Assembly (NCBI RefSeq): GCF_010092505.1
Contig: NZ_CP048021.1
Location: 2,604,001 to 2,668,000, forward strand
From: Virgibacillus sp. MSP4-1
Lineage (GTDB): Bacteria; Bacillota; Bacilli; Bacillales; Alkalibacillaceae
Length of the DNA: 64,000 nt
Direction: 5' to 3'
The translations under genes and the position numbers were made by a program. Shown here one piece after another: positions 8,432 to 17,270 of the stretch. The notes beneath the pieces are model-generated. The model worked only from the letters and a program-made list of their open reading frames with translations. It was not told where the DNA came from and did no database searches. How positions within the stretch are numbered: the first letter of the stretch is position 1; every line of letters begins with the position of its first letter.

Positions 8432-8941
8432 ATGCCCGTTCAAGAGGAATTTAGTCACGTGTTAGAGGAGTATGAGAGAATTATTTTTCATTTCATCCAT
8501 AAGTATGGCATTCGTGATCCGGAGAATGAATTTTATCAGGAGGGGGTCATAGCGTTATGGAAGGCTTACAAAGACTATGATCCTGCAAAAGGAAAGTTTT
8601 CCACCTATGCGTACTTTTTAATTCAAAAGACGTTTCTTACCTTAATTCGCAAATCCAATCGCCAGACTGAGAAGGACCAATATTATATCGAGGTCAAATC
8701 CAAGGACTTTCAAGAGGTCGCAGAGGAACTGGATACAGGCTTTGACCCGTATCTCTATGAGCAAATTAAACAAGTCCTGACCGACAATCAGATGAAGTGG
8801 TTTCAGCGATTTGTGCTGGAGGATCTATCGATTAAAGAGATTGCCGAAAAGGAGAAGGTCACGATTGATGCAGTGAAAAATTGGGGAAGGTTAGCAAAGC
8901 CCAAGGTGAGAGAGCTGCTGCAGGGTGAGAATATTCGATGA
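8432..8941 (+). CDS. Sigma-70 family RNA polymerase sigma factor (orphan)
   Basis: A 169-residue sigma factor with region 2 at residues 30-85 (YQEGVIALWKAYKDYDPAKG, then FSTYAYFLIQKTFLTLIRKS) and a region 4 helix-turn-helix at residues 125-160 (DLSIKEIAEKEKVTIDAVKNW). The size fits small ECF-like or phage-type factors. No anti-sigma gene is adjacent, so its control is not evident. It lies 3.4 kb from comK, and some Bacillaceae keep small sigma factors with competence genes, but no link is shown. A palindromic terminator follows directly. Confidence 0.85.
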   Translation: MPVQEEFSHVLEEYERIIFHFIHKYGIRDPENEFYQEGVIALWKAYKDYDPAKGKFSTYAYFLIQKTFLTLIRKSNRQTEKDQYYIEVKSKDFQEVAEELDTGFDPYLYEQIKQVLTDNQMKWFQRFVLEDLSIKEIAEKEKVTIDAVKNWGRLAKPKVRELLQGENIR

Positions 8942-8944
8942 GGG

Positions 8945-8999
8945 AAGGTACCCAGTGCTCAAGAAGGACTCATTGTCTTTTTGGGGTAGCGGGTACCTT
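8945..8999. repeat. GGTACC-type palindrome, copy 2
   Basis: AAGGTACCCAGTGCTC pairs with GGTAGCGGGTACCTT across an AAGGACTCATTGTCTTT-like loop. It begins four bases after the sigma-factor stop codon and probably ends its transcript. Confidence 0.75.
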
Positions 9000-9098
9000 G
9001 TTTTATTTTAAATAAGGGATCTATGAAGCTATTTATAATGATATGGCTCCATACAGCTTTGAAAAAGTCCTATGCCTGTTTCAAATACACTTGGGCCT

Positions 9099-9184
9099 TA
9101 TCGGCCGTAATACCCCCATTTCAAGTCTTGGGGGTAACCAACAAGACTAAGCGGGTGATGGAAAAAACCACCTATGGAAGTTCC
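9099..9184 (-). repeat. Structured repeat element, copy A
   Basis: Read on the minus strand it shows AACTTCCAT, CCCGCTTAGTCTTG, a partner CAAGACTTGAAATGGGGG and TATTACGGCC, matching copies B (52927-53020) and C (55831-55968). CCCGCTTAGTCTTG and CAAGACT form a stem. A 58-codon frame crosses it on the plus strand (9023-9199) but has only a weak ribosome binding site. Confidence 0.7.
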
Positions 9185-9233
9185 CCTTTATTTGGCTAGT
9201 AAGAGAGGTGGATTATGTGAGCTATCTACATAG

Positions 9234-9827
9234 TCAGCCCAGATATCTCACAGAAGCCATATGTGTTCGGGCCAGTTTAATAATTTCATCAATGAATTCC
9301 TCTTGAGGGATTTCAAATCCGGAATGAATCCACATGGAAATCAGGCCATAAAAACCATATGCTGTGTATCGTGTAAAGTATTCCATATCGACTGGCAAAT
9401 GATAAAGCGTTTTGAATTCGAATTTCTGCTGATAGATTTTCAATATGGTCTGCGGAAATTTCGTATGTAATTCCGGAATCGTATCTTCACAGGTAATCAA
9501 CTCAAAAAAGTTTCGGTTATCATAAATATATGAAATGATCTGAAAGGAATTTTGATTTAATTGCTCCGTGTCTACCTTACGTTTTGAATGATAAGGGACT
9601 TCAACCGATTGCTCTAACCCCTGCAGAACCGTGTTAAGAAGATCTCTTGCTAAATCAAATTTATCCTGATAATGGACATAAAAAGTACTTCGGTTGTAAC
9701 CAGCATATTGAACGATATCCTTAACAGAAACTGACTGAAATCCCTTTTCTTTGGTTAAATAAATAAGCGCTTGCTGCAAATGTTTCTTTGTTCGGTATTT
9801 TTGTGGAGTGATGAGTTGATTATACAT
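9234..9827 (-). CDS. TetR family transcriptional regulator
   Basis: A 197-residue TetR protein. Residues 12-60 form the DNA-binding domain (KKHLQQALIYLTKEKGFQSV, then VKDIVQYAGYNRSTFYVHYQDK); the remaining helical part is a ligand domain of the type often labelled TetR C-terminal 33. The ATG follows GGAGGGG. It is divergent from an SDR gene, and a perfect palindrome between them (9890-9910) is the probable operator, so the pair is likely an inducible repressor and its target. Confidence 0.9.
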   Translation of the reverse strand: MYNQLITPQKYRTKKHLQQALIYLTKEKGFQSVSVKDIVQYAGYNRSTFYVHYQDKFDLARDLLNTVLQGLEQSVEVPYHSKRKVDTEQLNQNSFQIISYIYDNRNFFELITCEDTIPELHTKFPQTILKIYQQKFEFKTLYHLPVDMEYFTRYTAYGFYGLISMWIHSGFEIPQEEFIDEIIKLARTHMASVRYLG

Positions 9828-9889
9828 GGAATCCCCTCCGTATAAACAATTTAAGGTTATATGTGCATTTGATAGACAAAATTAATTAA

Positions 9890-9910
9890 AGTGTCTAACA
9901 GATAGACACT
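9890..9910. promoter_or_regulatory. TetR operator candidate
   Basis: Perfect inverted repeat AGTGTCTA-ACAGA-TAGACACT, with an extra half-site TAGACA at 9872-9877, between the divergent TetR and SDR genes. Confidence 0.7.
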
Positions 9911-9960
9911 GCTAAAAATACTGATGATTGAACAGGTTCACATCAATAGTAAAATATAAT

Positions 9961-9974
9961 TGTAAGCGTTTTAA
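9961..9974 (+). promoter_or_regulatory. CcpA (cre) site candidate upstream of SDR
   Basis: TGTAAGCGTTTTAA matches the catabolite-responsive element consensus at all but one position. It lies between the likely -10 (TAAAAT near 9950) and the SDR start, where binding would repress. Confidence 0.6.
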
Positions 9975-10014
9975 GGAATCTTCTATATATAAATTATAAC
10001 AGGAGGGGATCAAA

Positions 10015-10752
10015 TTGGGAAAATTACAAGATAAAGTAGCTGTCATTACTGGTGGGGTATCTGGTATTGGTGCAGCTACCGCACGTTTATTTGCAGCTGA
10101 AGGGGCAAAGCTGGTGTTAGTAGATATGAACGAGGAAAAAGGTGCTGACTTTGAACAAGAATTAAAATCGGAAGGCATTAATGCTACTTTCATCAAAGCA
10201 GATGTAACCAGTGAAAAAGAGGTTCATGATATTTTTACAACAGCCATTGATACTTATGGTAAAGTCGACGTATTATTCAATAACGCTGGAATTGGGAATG
10301 TTAAACCAACAGAAGAATTGACTTATGCTGAATGGAGAAAAACAGTAGAAGTTGACTTGGATGGTGTTTTCCTGGTTGCCCAAGCTGCTATCAAAGAGTT
10401 CTTAAAAGCTGATGGTGGTGTGATTGTTAATACAGCGTCTATGTATGGCTGGGTTGGAGCACCAGGAAGTGCAGCCTATAACGCAGCCAAAGCTGGTGTA
10501 GTTAACTTAACTCGTTCTCTTGGTTTGGAATATGCAAATCGTAATATCCGTATCAACGCACTTTGTCCAGGTTATATTGATACCCCAATTCTTGGTGAAA
10601 CAGATCGGGAAATGCTGACAAATGCGACACCAATGAAACGTCTGGGTAAAGCAGAAGAAATGGCAAAAGCTGTCTTATTTATGGCTAGCGATGATTCCTC
10701 GTTCATGACAGGAAACAGCTTAGTTGTAGATGGCGGGTATACGGCTCAATAA
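10015..10752 (+). CDS. SDR family oxidoreductase
   Basis: A 245-residue short-chain dehydrogenase with TGGVSGIGAATARL (cofactor), NNAGIGN, catalytic YNAAKAG and the terminal GNSLVVDGGYTAQ. It starts with TTG, nine bases after AGGAGGGG. In this subgroup the enzymes act on alcohols, ketones or glucose; the exact substrate is unknown. It is divergent from the TetR gene, with operator and cre site between, so expression is probably inducer-dependent and glucose-repressed. Confidence 0.88.
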   Translation: MGKLQDKVAVITGGVSGIGAATARLFAAEGAKLVLVDMNEEKGADFEQELKSEGINATFIKADVTSEKEVHDIFTTAIDTYGKVDVLFNNAGIGNVKPTEELTYAEWRKTVEVDLDGVFLVAQAAIKEFLKADGGVIVNTASMYGWVGAPGSAAYNAAKAGVVNLTRSLGLEYANRNIRINALCPGYIDTPILGETDREMLTNATPMKRLGKAEEMAKAVLFMASDDSSFMTGNSLVVDGGYTAQ

Positions 10753-10778
10753 TAGAATAGAATGAAATAAAGATGGAA

Positions 10779-10816
10779 TCCATTTTGAATGTTTCTGTTC
10801 AAAATGGGTTTTTTTA
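10779..10816 (+). terminator. Terminator of the SDR gene
   Basis: Stem CCATTTTGAA/TTCAAAATGG (10780-10789 with 10798-10807) and a T-run. Confidence 0.85.
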
Positions 10817-10826
10817 TGATGCGAGA

Positions 10827-10883
10827 AAAGGTACCCGGTACTCAAAAAAGACATTTGTCCATTTAAAGTACCAGGTACCTTTC
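10827..10883. repeat. GGTACC-type palindrome, copy 3
   Basis: AAAGGTACCCGGTACT and AGTACCAGGTACCTTT enclose AAAGACATTTGTCCATTT. It lies between two convergent genes. A half copy (AAGGTACCGGATAC) follows near 10933. Confidence 0.8.
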
Positions 10884-10986
10884 TTACAGGTCTGATAGAC
10901 GAATAGAGTGATTGTCTATCAGGGATACTATTAAGGTACCGGATACAGATACCGCACTTCGTATCAAGCCTTCTTTTACTAAAAGA

Positions 10987-11649
10987 TCATTGAACAGGTA
11001 CCAATGTAACTGGAGCTGAAGATTCTACATAGTATCCATCTTCTGCGAAAAACACATAATCACCTCTACCAACTGAACCACCACCTAAAATGGTATTTAC
11101 AATGTTTGAGCCACCAGAGTCATAAACAAAAAAGTTACTGCTTCCTTGTGCTTTGTAACGCCCAGATGGGAAGTCTTGACCGACAAAATATTGACCAGCT
11201 GAAAGTTTAATTGGTTTTTTATCTAATTTTTGTAACGTTCCACTTGCTTTTGCAATCCTATCTTGAATATCCCCTAAATTTGAATTGGCACTATCGATAT
11301 CTGACTGAATACTATCCAACTCACTCTTGGCATTATCAACATCTTTTTCCAGCTGATTCTTGTTATCCACTAAAGCAAGCACTTCCTCATTTTCTGCTTT
11401 TACATCTTCTAGGTCCTTTTCTTTTTTACTGATTTCTTTCTCTAATTCTTGAATATCATCGTTTAGATTGTCTTTCTCTTTCTCTAGCTCATCAATTTCA
11501 GCAAGCAATTCTTCCGCAGTAAGTTTCTGTCCCTCTAATTCTTCCTTTGCTGAGCTATTTCCGCTTCCGAATCCAATTATGATTGCAATAATAACAATTA
11601 CACTATACCTTATCCATTTGTTTTCCCACATTCCTTTTAGCTTTCCCAT
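10987..11649 (-). CDS. Membrane-anchored coiled-coil protein
   Basis: A 220-residue protein starting at ATG 11649 (GGGGAGG seven bases upstream). Residues 12-28 form a single membrane segment (YSVIVIIAIIIGFGSG); residues 30-125 are a long coiled coil rich in E, K and L; residues 145-220 form a compact Gly-rich beta domain (PIKLSAGQYFVGQDFPSGRY onward) repeated in many Bacillus surface and phage-related proteins. The topology suggests an anchored stalk with an outer domain. No enzymatic motif is visible and I cannot assign a role. Confidence 0.75.
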   Translation of the reverse strand: MGKLKGMWENKWIRYSVIVIIAIIIGFGSGNSSAKEELEGQKLTAEELLAEIDELEKEKDNLNDDIQELEKEISKKEKDLEDVKAENEEVLALVDNKNQLEKDVDNAKSELDSIQSDIDSANSNLGDIQDRIAKASGTLQKLDKKPIKLSAGQYFVGQDFPSGRYKAQGSSNFFVYDSGGSNIVNTILGGGSVGRGDYVFFAEDGYYVESSAPVTLVPVQ

Positions 11650-11957
11650 GTTTGTCCTCCCCTTCAATTAATAAATTTCTATTAAGCGAGCAATAAAACT
11701 AGTAGCATAACTAAGAAAACACTATTTTTTTCATACTTTAACATCTTCCTTTTTATATACTTTTTGATGTTCTGGCACTTTTTAAAATACCTTCTTTTTT
11801 TATTGCAATCGTCAGCGAACTCTTAGACATATGTAACTAGTTTATATACAGGATATTCCAATATATATTATTCGACACAAGTTGTTATATTCCTCCAGGA
11901 TGAATTAAAAGACTACAAAAAGAATCATAAAACGGCATGAACGCCGTGGTGATTTCT
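11650..11957. other. Intergenic region between coiled-coil gene and XRE gene
   Basis: AT-rich; holds the promoter of the coiled-coil gene on the minus strand and no convincing gene. It ends in the inverted repeat at 11958-11987. Confidence 0.5.
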
Positions 11958-11987
11958 CTATCTCAACTAGATAATAGGTTGAGATAG
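11958..11987. promoter_or_regulatory. Inverted repeat before the XRE gene, possible operator
   Basis: Perfect 10-bp arms CTATCTCAAC and GTTGAGATAG separated by TAGATAATAG, 36 bp before the XRE start codon. Either an autoregulatory site or a hairpin in the leader. Confidence 0.5.
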
Positions 11988-12023
11988 GGAGATTCTGGTG
12001 AAAAGAAAAGATTTGGTTATTAT

Positions 12024-12236
12024 ATGAGGCAGGCCAGAGAAAATCGTGATTTTACGGTTGATCATCTGGCTCATGAGGCAAACGTTGATCGCAGAACGAT
12101 TCAGAGGATTGAAAGTGGTGAAACAAGTCCTAAGCACGAAACAGTGTTTAACCTGGCGTATGCTTTGCAGATTGATATCAATGAAATTCACCATCAGATT
12201 ATAAAGGATTCCAAACATTCTCCTCCACTGGAATAG
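12024..12236 (+). CDS. XRE family helix-turn-helix protein (start possibly frameshifted)
   Basis: A 70-residue Cro/C1-type protein: residues 3-55 are the helix-turn-helix (ENRDFTVDHLAHEANVDRRT, then IQRIESGETSPKHETVFNLA). ATG 12024 has no ribosome binding site. A GTG at 11998 has GGGAG upstream, but its frame closes after nine codons; adding one A to the short A-tract after it would fuse the frames into a usual KKRFGYYMRQARE start. So a single-base deletion or sequencing error is likely. It is followed by comK after 117 bp and may regulate it. Confidence 0.75.
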   Translation: MRQARENRDFTVDHLAHEANVDRRTIQRIESGETSPKHETVFNLAYALQIDINEIHHQIIKDSKHSPPLE

Positions 12237-12353
12237 GAGTCTTTCTATAATTTCTATTCGTGAGAACCATCCTCCATATCCCCTAACCATCAGCAGCATA
12301 CTCTCCGCATTTGTTCTCCCTTATCTAATCACCCCACAAAAGGAGCGTCCCCT

Positions 12354-12845
12354 ATGACGAAAATTTTAAATGATTACAGCATTAACCCCTCCACCATGGC
12401 CCTATTACCCTCCAGACATTTCGAGTATGATACCCTTGTATTGGAGCAGGACCAGGAGCTTTATGTAAGAAAAACTCCCTTGCAGCTAATCAAGAAAGCC
12501 TGCCTGGAAGCAAGATCTTCCTATGATGGCCGACGGGAGTATATCATGTATAAAACCAATTTCCGGCACAGAGTCCCCATCCCTGTAAATCCTTCGCTGC
12601 AAATTCACACCTTCCCGACACGCACTCCTAATGACTTCGATTGTAAGTGGATTTTCTTCCAGCATATTCAGTCACTTCAACACGCGCCTTCCCGAAAATT
12701 ATCCAATGAGAAATCTGTTATTACGTTTAAGAATGGGCAGACGCTTGGGATGGGTGAGTCTTATTATTTGTTGGAGAGACAGGTGCAGAAGACGGGGAGT
12801 TGTGTGTTGATGATCGGTGGTATGAATCAGCTATTTACAATATAA
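12354..12845 (+). CDS. comK: ComK family competence transcription factor
   Basis: A 163-residue ComK homologue. The family signature is present in order: INPSTMALLP at residue 11, DTLVLEQ near 26, TPLQLIKKACLEARSSYDGR near 42-61, then RVPIPVNPSLQIHTFPTRTP and CKWIFFQHI near 100. ComK activates DNA-uptake and recombination genes by binding paired AAAAN5TTTT boxes. The ATG is preceded by AAAAGGAG. The stop codon lies inside the target-site duplication of the ISL3 element, so the gene survived the insertion intact but its 3' untranslated region was replaced by the element. Whether it is the main or a second comK of this genome cannot be told. Confidence 0.88.
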   Translation: MTKILNDYSINPSTMALLPSRHFEYDTLVLEQDQELYVRKTPLQLIKKACLEARSSYDGRREYIMYKTNFRHRVPIPVNPSLQIHTFPTRTPNDFDCKWIFFQHIQSLQHAPSRKLSNEKSVITFKNGQTLGMGESYYLLERQVQKTGSCVLMIGGMNQLFTI

Positions 12846-12848
12846 TGT

Positions 12849-14245
12849 GGCTCTATACTAAATGTGGTGGTGTCTCCAGTATTATCAATACTTCAAATGA
12901 AGACAAAAAAATACACTCAATCCCCTCTCTTTTGTTAACCTAGAGTTGTCCACACAAAAGGTCAAAGGAGAGGGAAAGAGTGCAAAAACATTTTATCATA
13001 GAAATGCTGGGGATTAAAGATAAGCATGTAGATGTTTGGGATATGACTAGTGAACCAGATAAGTTTTATGTAGAGCTTTATACGAAAGTGAAAACGCAGA
13101 AGTGCCCATTCTGTAAGGAAAAAACTAAGCGTGTCCATAGTTACCGTAATCAGCAGATTCAGGGGCCAATCGTATCAAATAAGCCAGTGAAAATCTCTTT
13201 GAGAAAGAGGCGGTATTTGTGTGTGAATTGCCGGCATACCTTTTATGAAAAACTTCAAATGGTGGACCGGTATCAACGTTGCACAAGCTCGATTCAAACA
13301 ACTGCATTAACGTACACAGCTGTGGGTTCATTCACGACTGCTGCACAATTAACAGGCATGAGTTCTAACAGGTTATTGCGTATATTCGATCGCAGGGACA
13401 TGAAAACCAAGAAGGTGCTGCCCCGTGCAATCGCCATTGATGAATTTAAAGGGGATGCTGGTGGGGAAAGATTCCAAACCGTTATAGCTGATATCGAACA
13501 TAAAGAGATTATTGATGTATTACCTGACAGAAAGGTAGATACCATTAAAAGATATTTAAAATCTTGTGACACCAGTAATGTTGAAATCGTAGTCATGGAT
13601 TTATCCAGATCCTTCAAACAAGCAGTACAGAAAGCCTTAGGTGATCCGTTAATCATCGCTGATCGTTTTCACTTTATGCGACAAGTCTATTGGGCGCTGG
13701 ATAGTGTGCGGCGAGAAGTGCAACATGACCTTGAAAAGAATGAACGAATCCGAATGAAGCGAAGCAAAAAATTATTGTGGAAATCCCAATATAAATTAAC
13801 TGATGAACAAAAGGAAAAAGTAAATCAATTACTACAGATTCATCCCCGATTAAAAGAAGCATATGAACTAAAAAACAAGCTCGATCAATGGTTTAAAGAA
13901 AGTGATAAAATCACAGCGACCCAAGGATTTGAAGAATGTTTATCGGCTATGAAAGCCTCTAATATTGAAGCATTTCACAAAGTCATGAAGACATTTAAAC
14001 GCTGGAGGCAGGAAATTCTACAGTCCTTTATGTACCCGTTCAATAACGGATATATTGAAGGTGTAAACAACACGATTAAAGTGGCCAAACGTATGTCATA
14101 TGGAATTAAAGATTTTAAACGCTTGAAAAAGAAAATACTGTGGCGACAAGAGGTTAGAAGGGCTTTGGCATAAAATGCCCCAAAGCCTAGGAAGTAAAAA
14201 GAGATGGTGGAGTGAAAATCACACCACCACATTTGACAGAGAACC
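12849..14245 (+). mobile_element. ISL3-family insertion sequence (1397 bp)
   Basis: Imperfect terminal inverted repeats start with GGCTCTATACTAAATGTGGT on the left and GGTTCTCTGTCAAATGTGGT on the right strand end. The flanks are an exact 8-bp target duplication, TATAATGT (12841-12848 and 14246-14253), as expected for ISL3. The intact ends and duplication point to a recent insertion. Confidence 0.93.
12980..14173 (+). CDS. ISL3 family transposase
   Basis: A 397-residue DDE transposase starting at GTG 12980 behind AAAGGAGAGGG. It has the N-terminal zinc motif (KCPFCKEKT with a later CVNCRHTF, residues 35-80), a helix-turn-helix region, and the DDE core: AIDEFKGD near residue 155, MDLSRSFKQA near 205, and the glutamate in NNGYIEGVNNTIK near 360. 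Length is normal for the family and no frameshift is seen, so the element may be active. Confidence 0.95.
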   Translation: MQKHFIIEMLGIKDKHVDVWDMTSEPDKFYVELYTKVKTQKCPFCKEKTKRVHSYRNQQIQGPIVSNKPVKISLRKRRYLCVNCRHTFYEKLQMVDRYQRCTSSIQTTALTYTAVGSFTTAAQLTGMSSNRLLRIFDRRDMKTKKVLPRAIAIDEFKGDAGGERFQTVIADIEHKEIIDVLPDRKVDTIKRYLKSCDTSNVEIVVMDLSRSFKQAVQKALGDPLIIADRFHFMRQVYWALDSVRREVQHDLEKNERIRMKRSKKLLWKSQYKLTDEQKEKVNQLLQIHPRLKEAYELKNKLDQWFKESDKITATQGFEECLSAMKASNIEAFHKVMKTFKRWRQEILQSFMYPFNNGYIEGVNNTIKVAKRMSYGIKDFKRLKKKILWRQEVRRALA

Positions 14246-14393
14246 TATAATGTTTTACATTTTTGTTTGACTCCCATCTACTCTATCGCAAGGGAAACTA
14301 CCATTTTTAAGTCAAAAACGATTAGTGATGCCAGCTAACACAAAAGAATATTTGGTATTCCTAATTTGGTAGCTGACATCATGGTAGATATTA

Positions 14394-14918
14394 CTATTTA
14401 GTAATAACCTCTTTTTTTATCTGTTCAACAACATTTCCAAGTATCTCAATAGCAGCTCCTCTTGATAAAAAATCATGAGTAAATTGATTGGAGTAATTTT
14501 TTAAGCAACCATAACAACTTGTTTCCTTACCACAAGAACAACCCTTCAATAACTCTAAACTCTTCTCAAAGGTAAGTTCAATCTGGTTATAGATTTCCTT
14601 CATATAACCTGCTCCACCTGGAACTTTATCGTAAAGAATAATAGAAGGATTTTCGCGATTTTTATAATAAATACAGCCATCTATATCATTCCGATCAATT
14701 CCTAATGCAACACTAGAACCATTTAATAATCCATATAGAAGTGATTCCCAACTCCACACTTCTTCCTCATGTTGAATTGGTAGATTTTCTAATTTAATTT
14801 CGAGTACATCACTCATAAAGTCGTGACCTAAGTGGATTGGTCTTGGTTCAAACTTCCCGTTGCAATTTGAACCATTTGGAGCTTTATGTTTTCCTAGTTG
14901 TTTATGGCAAACTAAAAA
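14394..14918 (-). pseudogene. 3' fragment of a DUF1998 (DrmB-type) helicase gene cut by IS21
   Basis: The frame is open from the left border of the IS21 element to a stop at 14394, about 175 codons. It carries the DUF1998 C-terminal signature: PIHLGHDFMSDVLEI, YDKVPGGAGYMKEI, the cysteine cluster CSCGKETSCYGCLKNYSNQF, and an LSRGAA segment. In intact proteins this follows a DEAD/DEAH helicase, as in DISARM DrmB and Z1-type defence helicases. The helicase part is not found beyond the IS, so it was deleted. The ATG at 14816 is internal and should not be taken as a gene start. Confidence 0.8.
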
Positions 14919-15060
14919 TGTAGTCTTTGGCAGTTAATTTATGTAGTTCCCAAAAGGGGGGTATATAAATAAAAAACCACTTGCCAACCTCTCAAAATAA
15001 CTTTAAACTCCTCGTTGGACCAACAACGTTCGACAGGAGGTTATTAAGGAGATGTTAGCA

Positions 15061-16551
15061 GTGGCTGAAATTGATTATATCAGACATGAGGTAAATCAAA
15101 AAGGAGAAACATATGCCAGCGTAGGTAGGAAGATGGGGATTGATCCGCGTACAGTAAATAAATATGCAAATCAAGAGGAATTCAAAAAGAAGGAAAAACA
15201 AAAGCGCAAAGCTCCAGTACTGGACCCTGTTAAGCCTATTTTAGACAAGTGGTTAAAAGAAGATTTAAAAAAGAAAAAGAAGTACCAAAGAACGTCAAAG
15301 AAAATGTATCAACAGTTAAAGAAGTTTCATAGTTTCAAAGGATCCGATCGAACAGTGAGGGATTATGTATCTCGAAGAAAAAAGGAATTAAAAGAAACGA
15401 TGGAGGATGCTGCATTACCTCTTGAATCCATCCCTGGTACGGCTCAGGTTGACTTTGGAACAGCACCTTTTAAGTATCTGTCCGAAGTGATTGACTTGCC
15501 ATATCTGGTTATGTCGTTTCCGCATTGTAATGGGTTTTATTTTCAAGTATTTCCTTCGGAAAATACAGAGTGTTTACTAGAAGGGTTACAACGGATATTC
15601 CACCATATGGGCGGGGTACCCAAAATCATTCGGTTTGATAATTTCTCTCCAGCCGTGAAGAAAATTTTTTCTAAAGGAGAACGTGAATTAACCGATACGT
15701 TTGAGAGATTTGTTTTACATTATGGCTTTCAATATGAGTTTTGTAACCCTGGAAAGGGCAATGAAAAAGGGCATGTCGAAGCCATGGTGAAATATGTAAG
15801 AAATAACTTTCTCTTACCAGAGAATACGATTGTAGATCTTGACCATTTTAACGAAACATTATGGACCTTAGCCGAAGAAGACCGTGAGCGTCTACATTAT
15901 GATAAACAGGTCCTTCAATCTAAATTATATGAAGAAGATCAAGCCAGCTGGCTCATGTTGCCTGAAAAGAAATTTGAATGTGCTCGCTATAAAGAAGTAA
16001 AAGCAGACAAGTATGGCATCGTTACTATAGATAAAAAGCAATATTCTACTACTCCTAGATTTGCCAAGCAAAAAGTAAGAGTATCTATTACTTATAATGA
16101 AATTATTATTTTGAATGAAGATAACGATGTCATCGTCAAACACGACCGACTATATGGTGTGAAACGGAAATCAATGATCTGGCAACCATATTTAGATTTA
16201 TTATCTAAACGACCGCGAGCTATCAAATATTCGAGTCTTTATAACCAATTTCCAGCTGTTTGGTCTGATTATTTAAGGAACTGTACGGAGGAAGAACAGA
16301 AGAATGCCTTGCGCTTATTAGGAAGTCTTCTAAAGAATAATGACTTTTCATTGTTGAATGAAGCTTTAACGATGGCCTCTTCACATGGTCATCCAAGTGC
16401 TGATCAAATTAAGCATTGTTTTTATTCTCTTCTTCATAAAGATAATACTTATGATACGATCGAGCCTAATATTTCAGTACCGGAAATGCCGGCAGTAACA
16501 AGAGGGTTATCCCATTATGATTCTCTTCTTCAAGAAAGGGGTGAATCATAA
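15061..16551 (+). CDS. istA: IS21 family transposase IstA
   Basis: A DDE transposase of 496 residues if started at GTG 15061, nine bases after AAGGAG; an in-frame ATG at 15052 lies too close to that site. It shows an N-terminal helix-turn-helix (ETYASVGRKMGIDPRTVNKY), then an integrase core with AQVDFGTA (first Asp), RFDNFSPAVKK (second Asp) and GNEKGHVEAMVKYVRN (Glu), followed by a Mu-type C-terminal beta-barrel. The length is full. The gene overlaps istB by one base. Confidence 0.95.
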   Translation: MAEIDYIRHEVNQKGETYASVGRKMGIDPRTVNKYANQEEFKKKEKQKRKAPVLDPVKPILDKWLKEDLKKKKKYQRTSKKMYQQLKKFHSFKGSDRTVRDYVSRRKKELKETMEDAALPLESIPGTAQVDFGTAPFKYLSEVIDLPYLVMSFPHCNGFYFQVFPSENTECLLEGLQRIFHHMGGVPKIIRFDNFSPAVKKIFSKGERELTDTFERFVLHYGFQYEFCNPGKGNEKGHVEAMVKYVRNNFLLPENTIVDLDHFNETLWTLAEEDRERLHYDKQVLQSKLYEEDQASWLMLPEKKFECARYKEVKADKYGIVTIDKKQYSTTPRFAKQKVRVSITYNEIIILNEDNDVIVKHDRLYGVKRKSMIWQPYLDLLSKRPRAIKYSSLYNQFPAVWSDYLRNCTEEEQKNALRLLGSLLKNNDFSLLNEALTMASSHGHPSADQIKHCFYSLLHKDNTYDTIEPNISVPEMPAVTRGLSHYDSLLQERGES

Positions 16552-17270
16552 TGAAGGACAAGATCGAAGCCTATGCGAAACGCTTAAAGTTAAGTTGGAT
16601 ACGAGAACATTTTCATGAAGTAGAAGCAGAAAATCATCAGGAGTATCTCTTAAAGCTATTCGAACAAGAAGTACAAAATAGAGAAGAGAGAAAAATTAAT
16701 TTATTATTAAATCAGGCACAACTGCCAAAGACCGGAAATCAGCCATTTCAATGGGAACATATCCAAATCCCTCAAGGGATTAGTCGGGAAGAGATACTTG
16801 AAGGGCATTTTATCCATCAAAAGGAAAATCTCATTCTATATGGCGGTGTTGGCACAGGAAAGACCTATTTGGCAACATTACTTAGCTTGAATGCCATACA
16901 TAGCTTTGGCAGTAAAGTGAAGTTCTTTACGGTGGCATCTCTAGCAAATAAATTAATTGAGGCGAACCAAAAAGGTTCCCTCCCTAAACTAATGAAACAG
17001 ATAGAAAAATTGGACTTACTCATCTTGGATGAATTAGGTTATATTCCTCTTCATAAAGAGGGTGCAGAATTGGTATTTCAAGTGATCTCCATGTGTTACG
17101 AAACCAAAAGCTTAGTAATAACGACGAACCTTCAATTTGGTCAATGGAATCATGTTTTTGGAGATCCAATTTTAACGGAGGCAGTCATAGATCGCCTCAT
17201 TCATCACTCACATTTACTTGTATTTAATGGTGAAAGCTTTCGTTACAAAGAGTCTTTACTTCAACAATAA
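16551..17270 (+). CDS. istB: IS21 helper ATPase IstB
   Basis: A 239-residue AAA+ ATPase with Walker A YGGVGTGKTYLA near residue 98, Walker B LLILDELGYIPL near 158 and the sensor VITTNLQFGQW near 190. IstB assembles on target DNA and stimulates IstA. Its ATG shares a base with the istA stop (TAATG). Confidence 0.95.
   Translation: MKDKIEAYAKRLKLSWIREHFHEVEAENHQEYLLKLFEQEVQNREERKINLLLNQAQLPKTGNQPFQWEHIQIPQGISREEILEGHFIHQKENLILYGGVGTGKTYLATLLSLNAIHSFGSKVKFFTVASLANKLIEANQKGSLPKLMKQIEKLDLLILDELGYIPLHKEGAELVFQVISMCYETKSLVITTNLQFGQWNHVFGDPILTEAVIDRLIHHSHLLVFNGESFRYKESLLQQ

Noticed and set aside
9023..9199. Small protein of 58 residues across structured element A
   Set aside because: Weak ribosome binding site, and the frame is not kept in the other two copies of the element.
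14394..14816. Intact gene of 140 residues
   Set aside because: The frame continues upstream of this ATG to the IS21 end with DUF1998-like sequence, so it is the tail of a broken gene.
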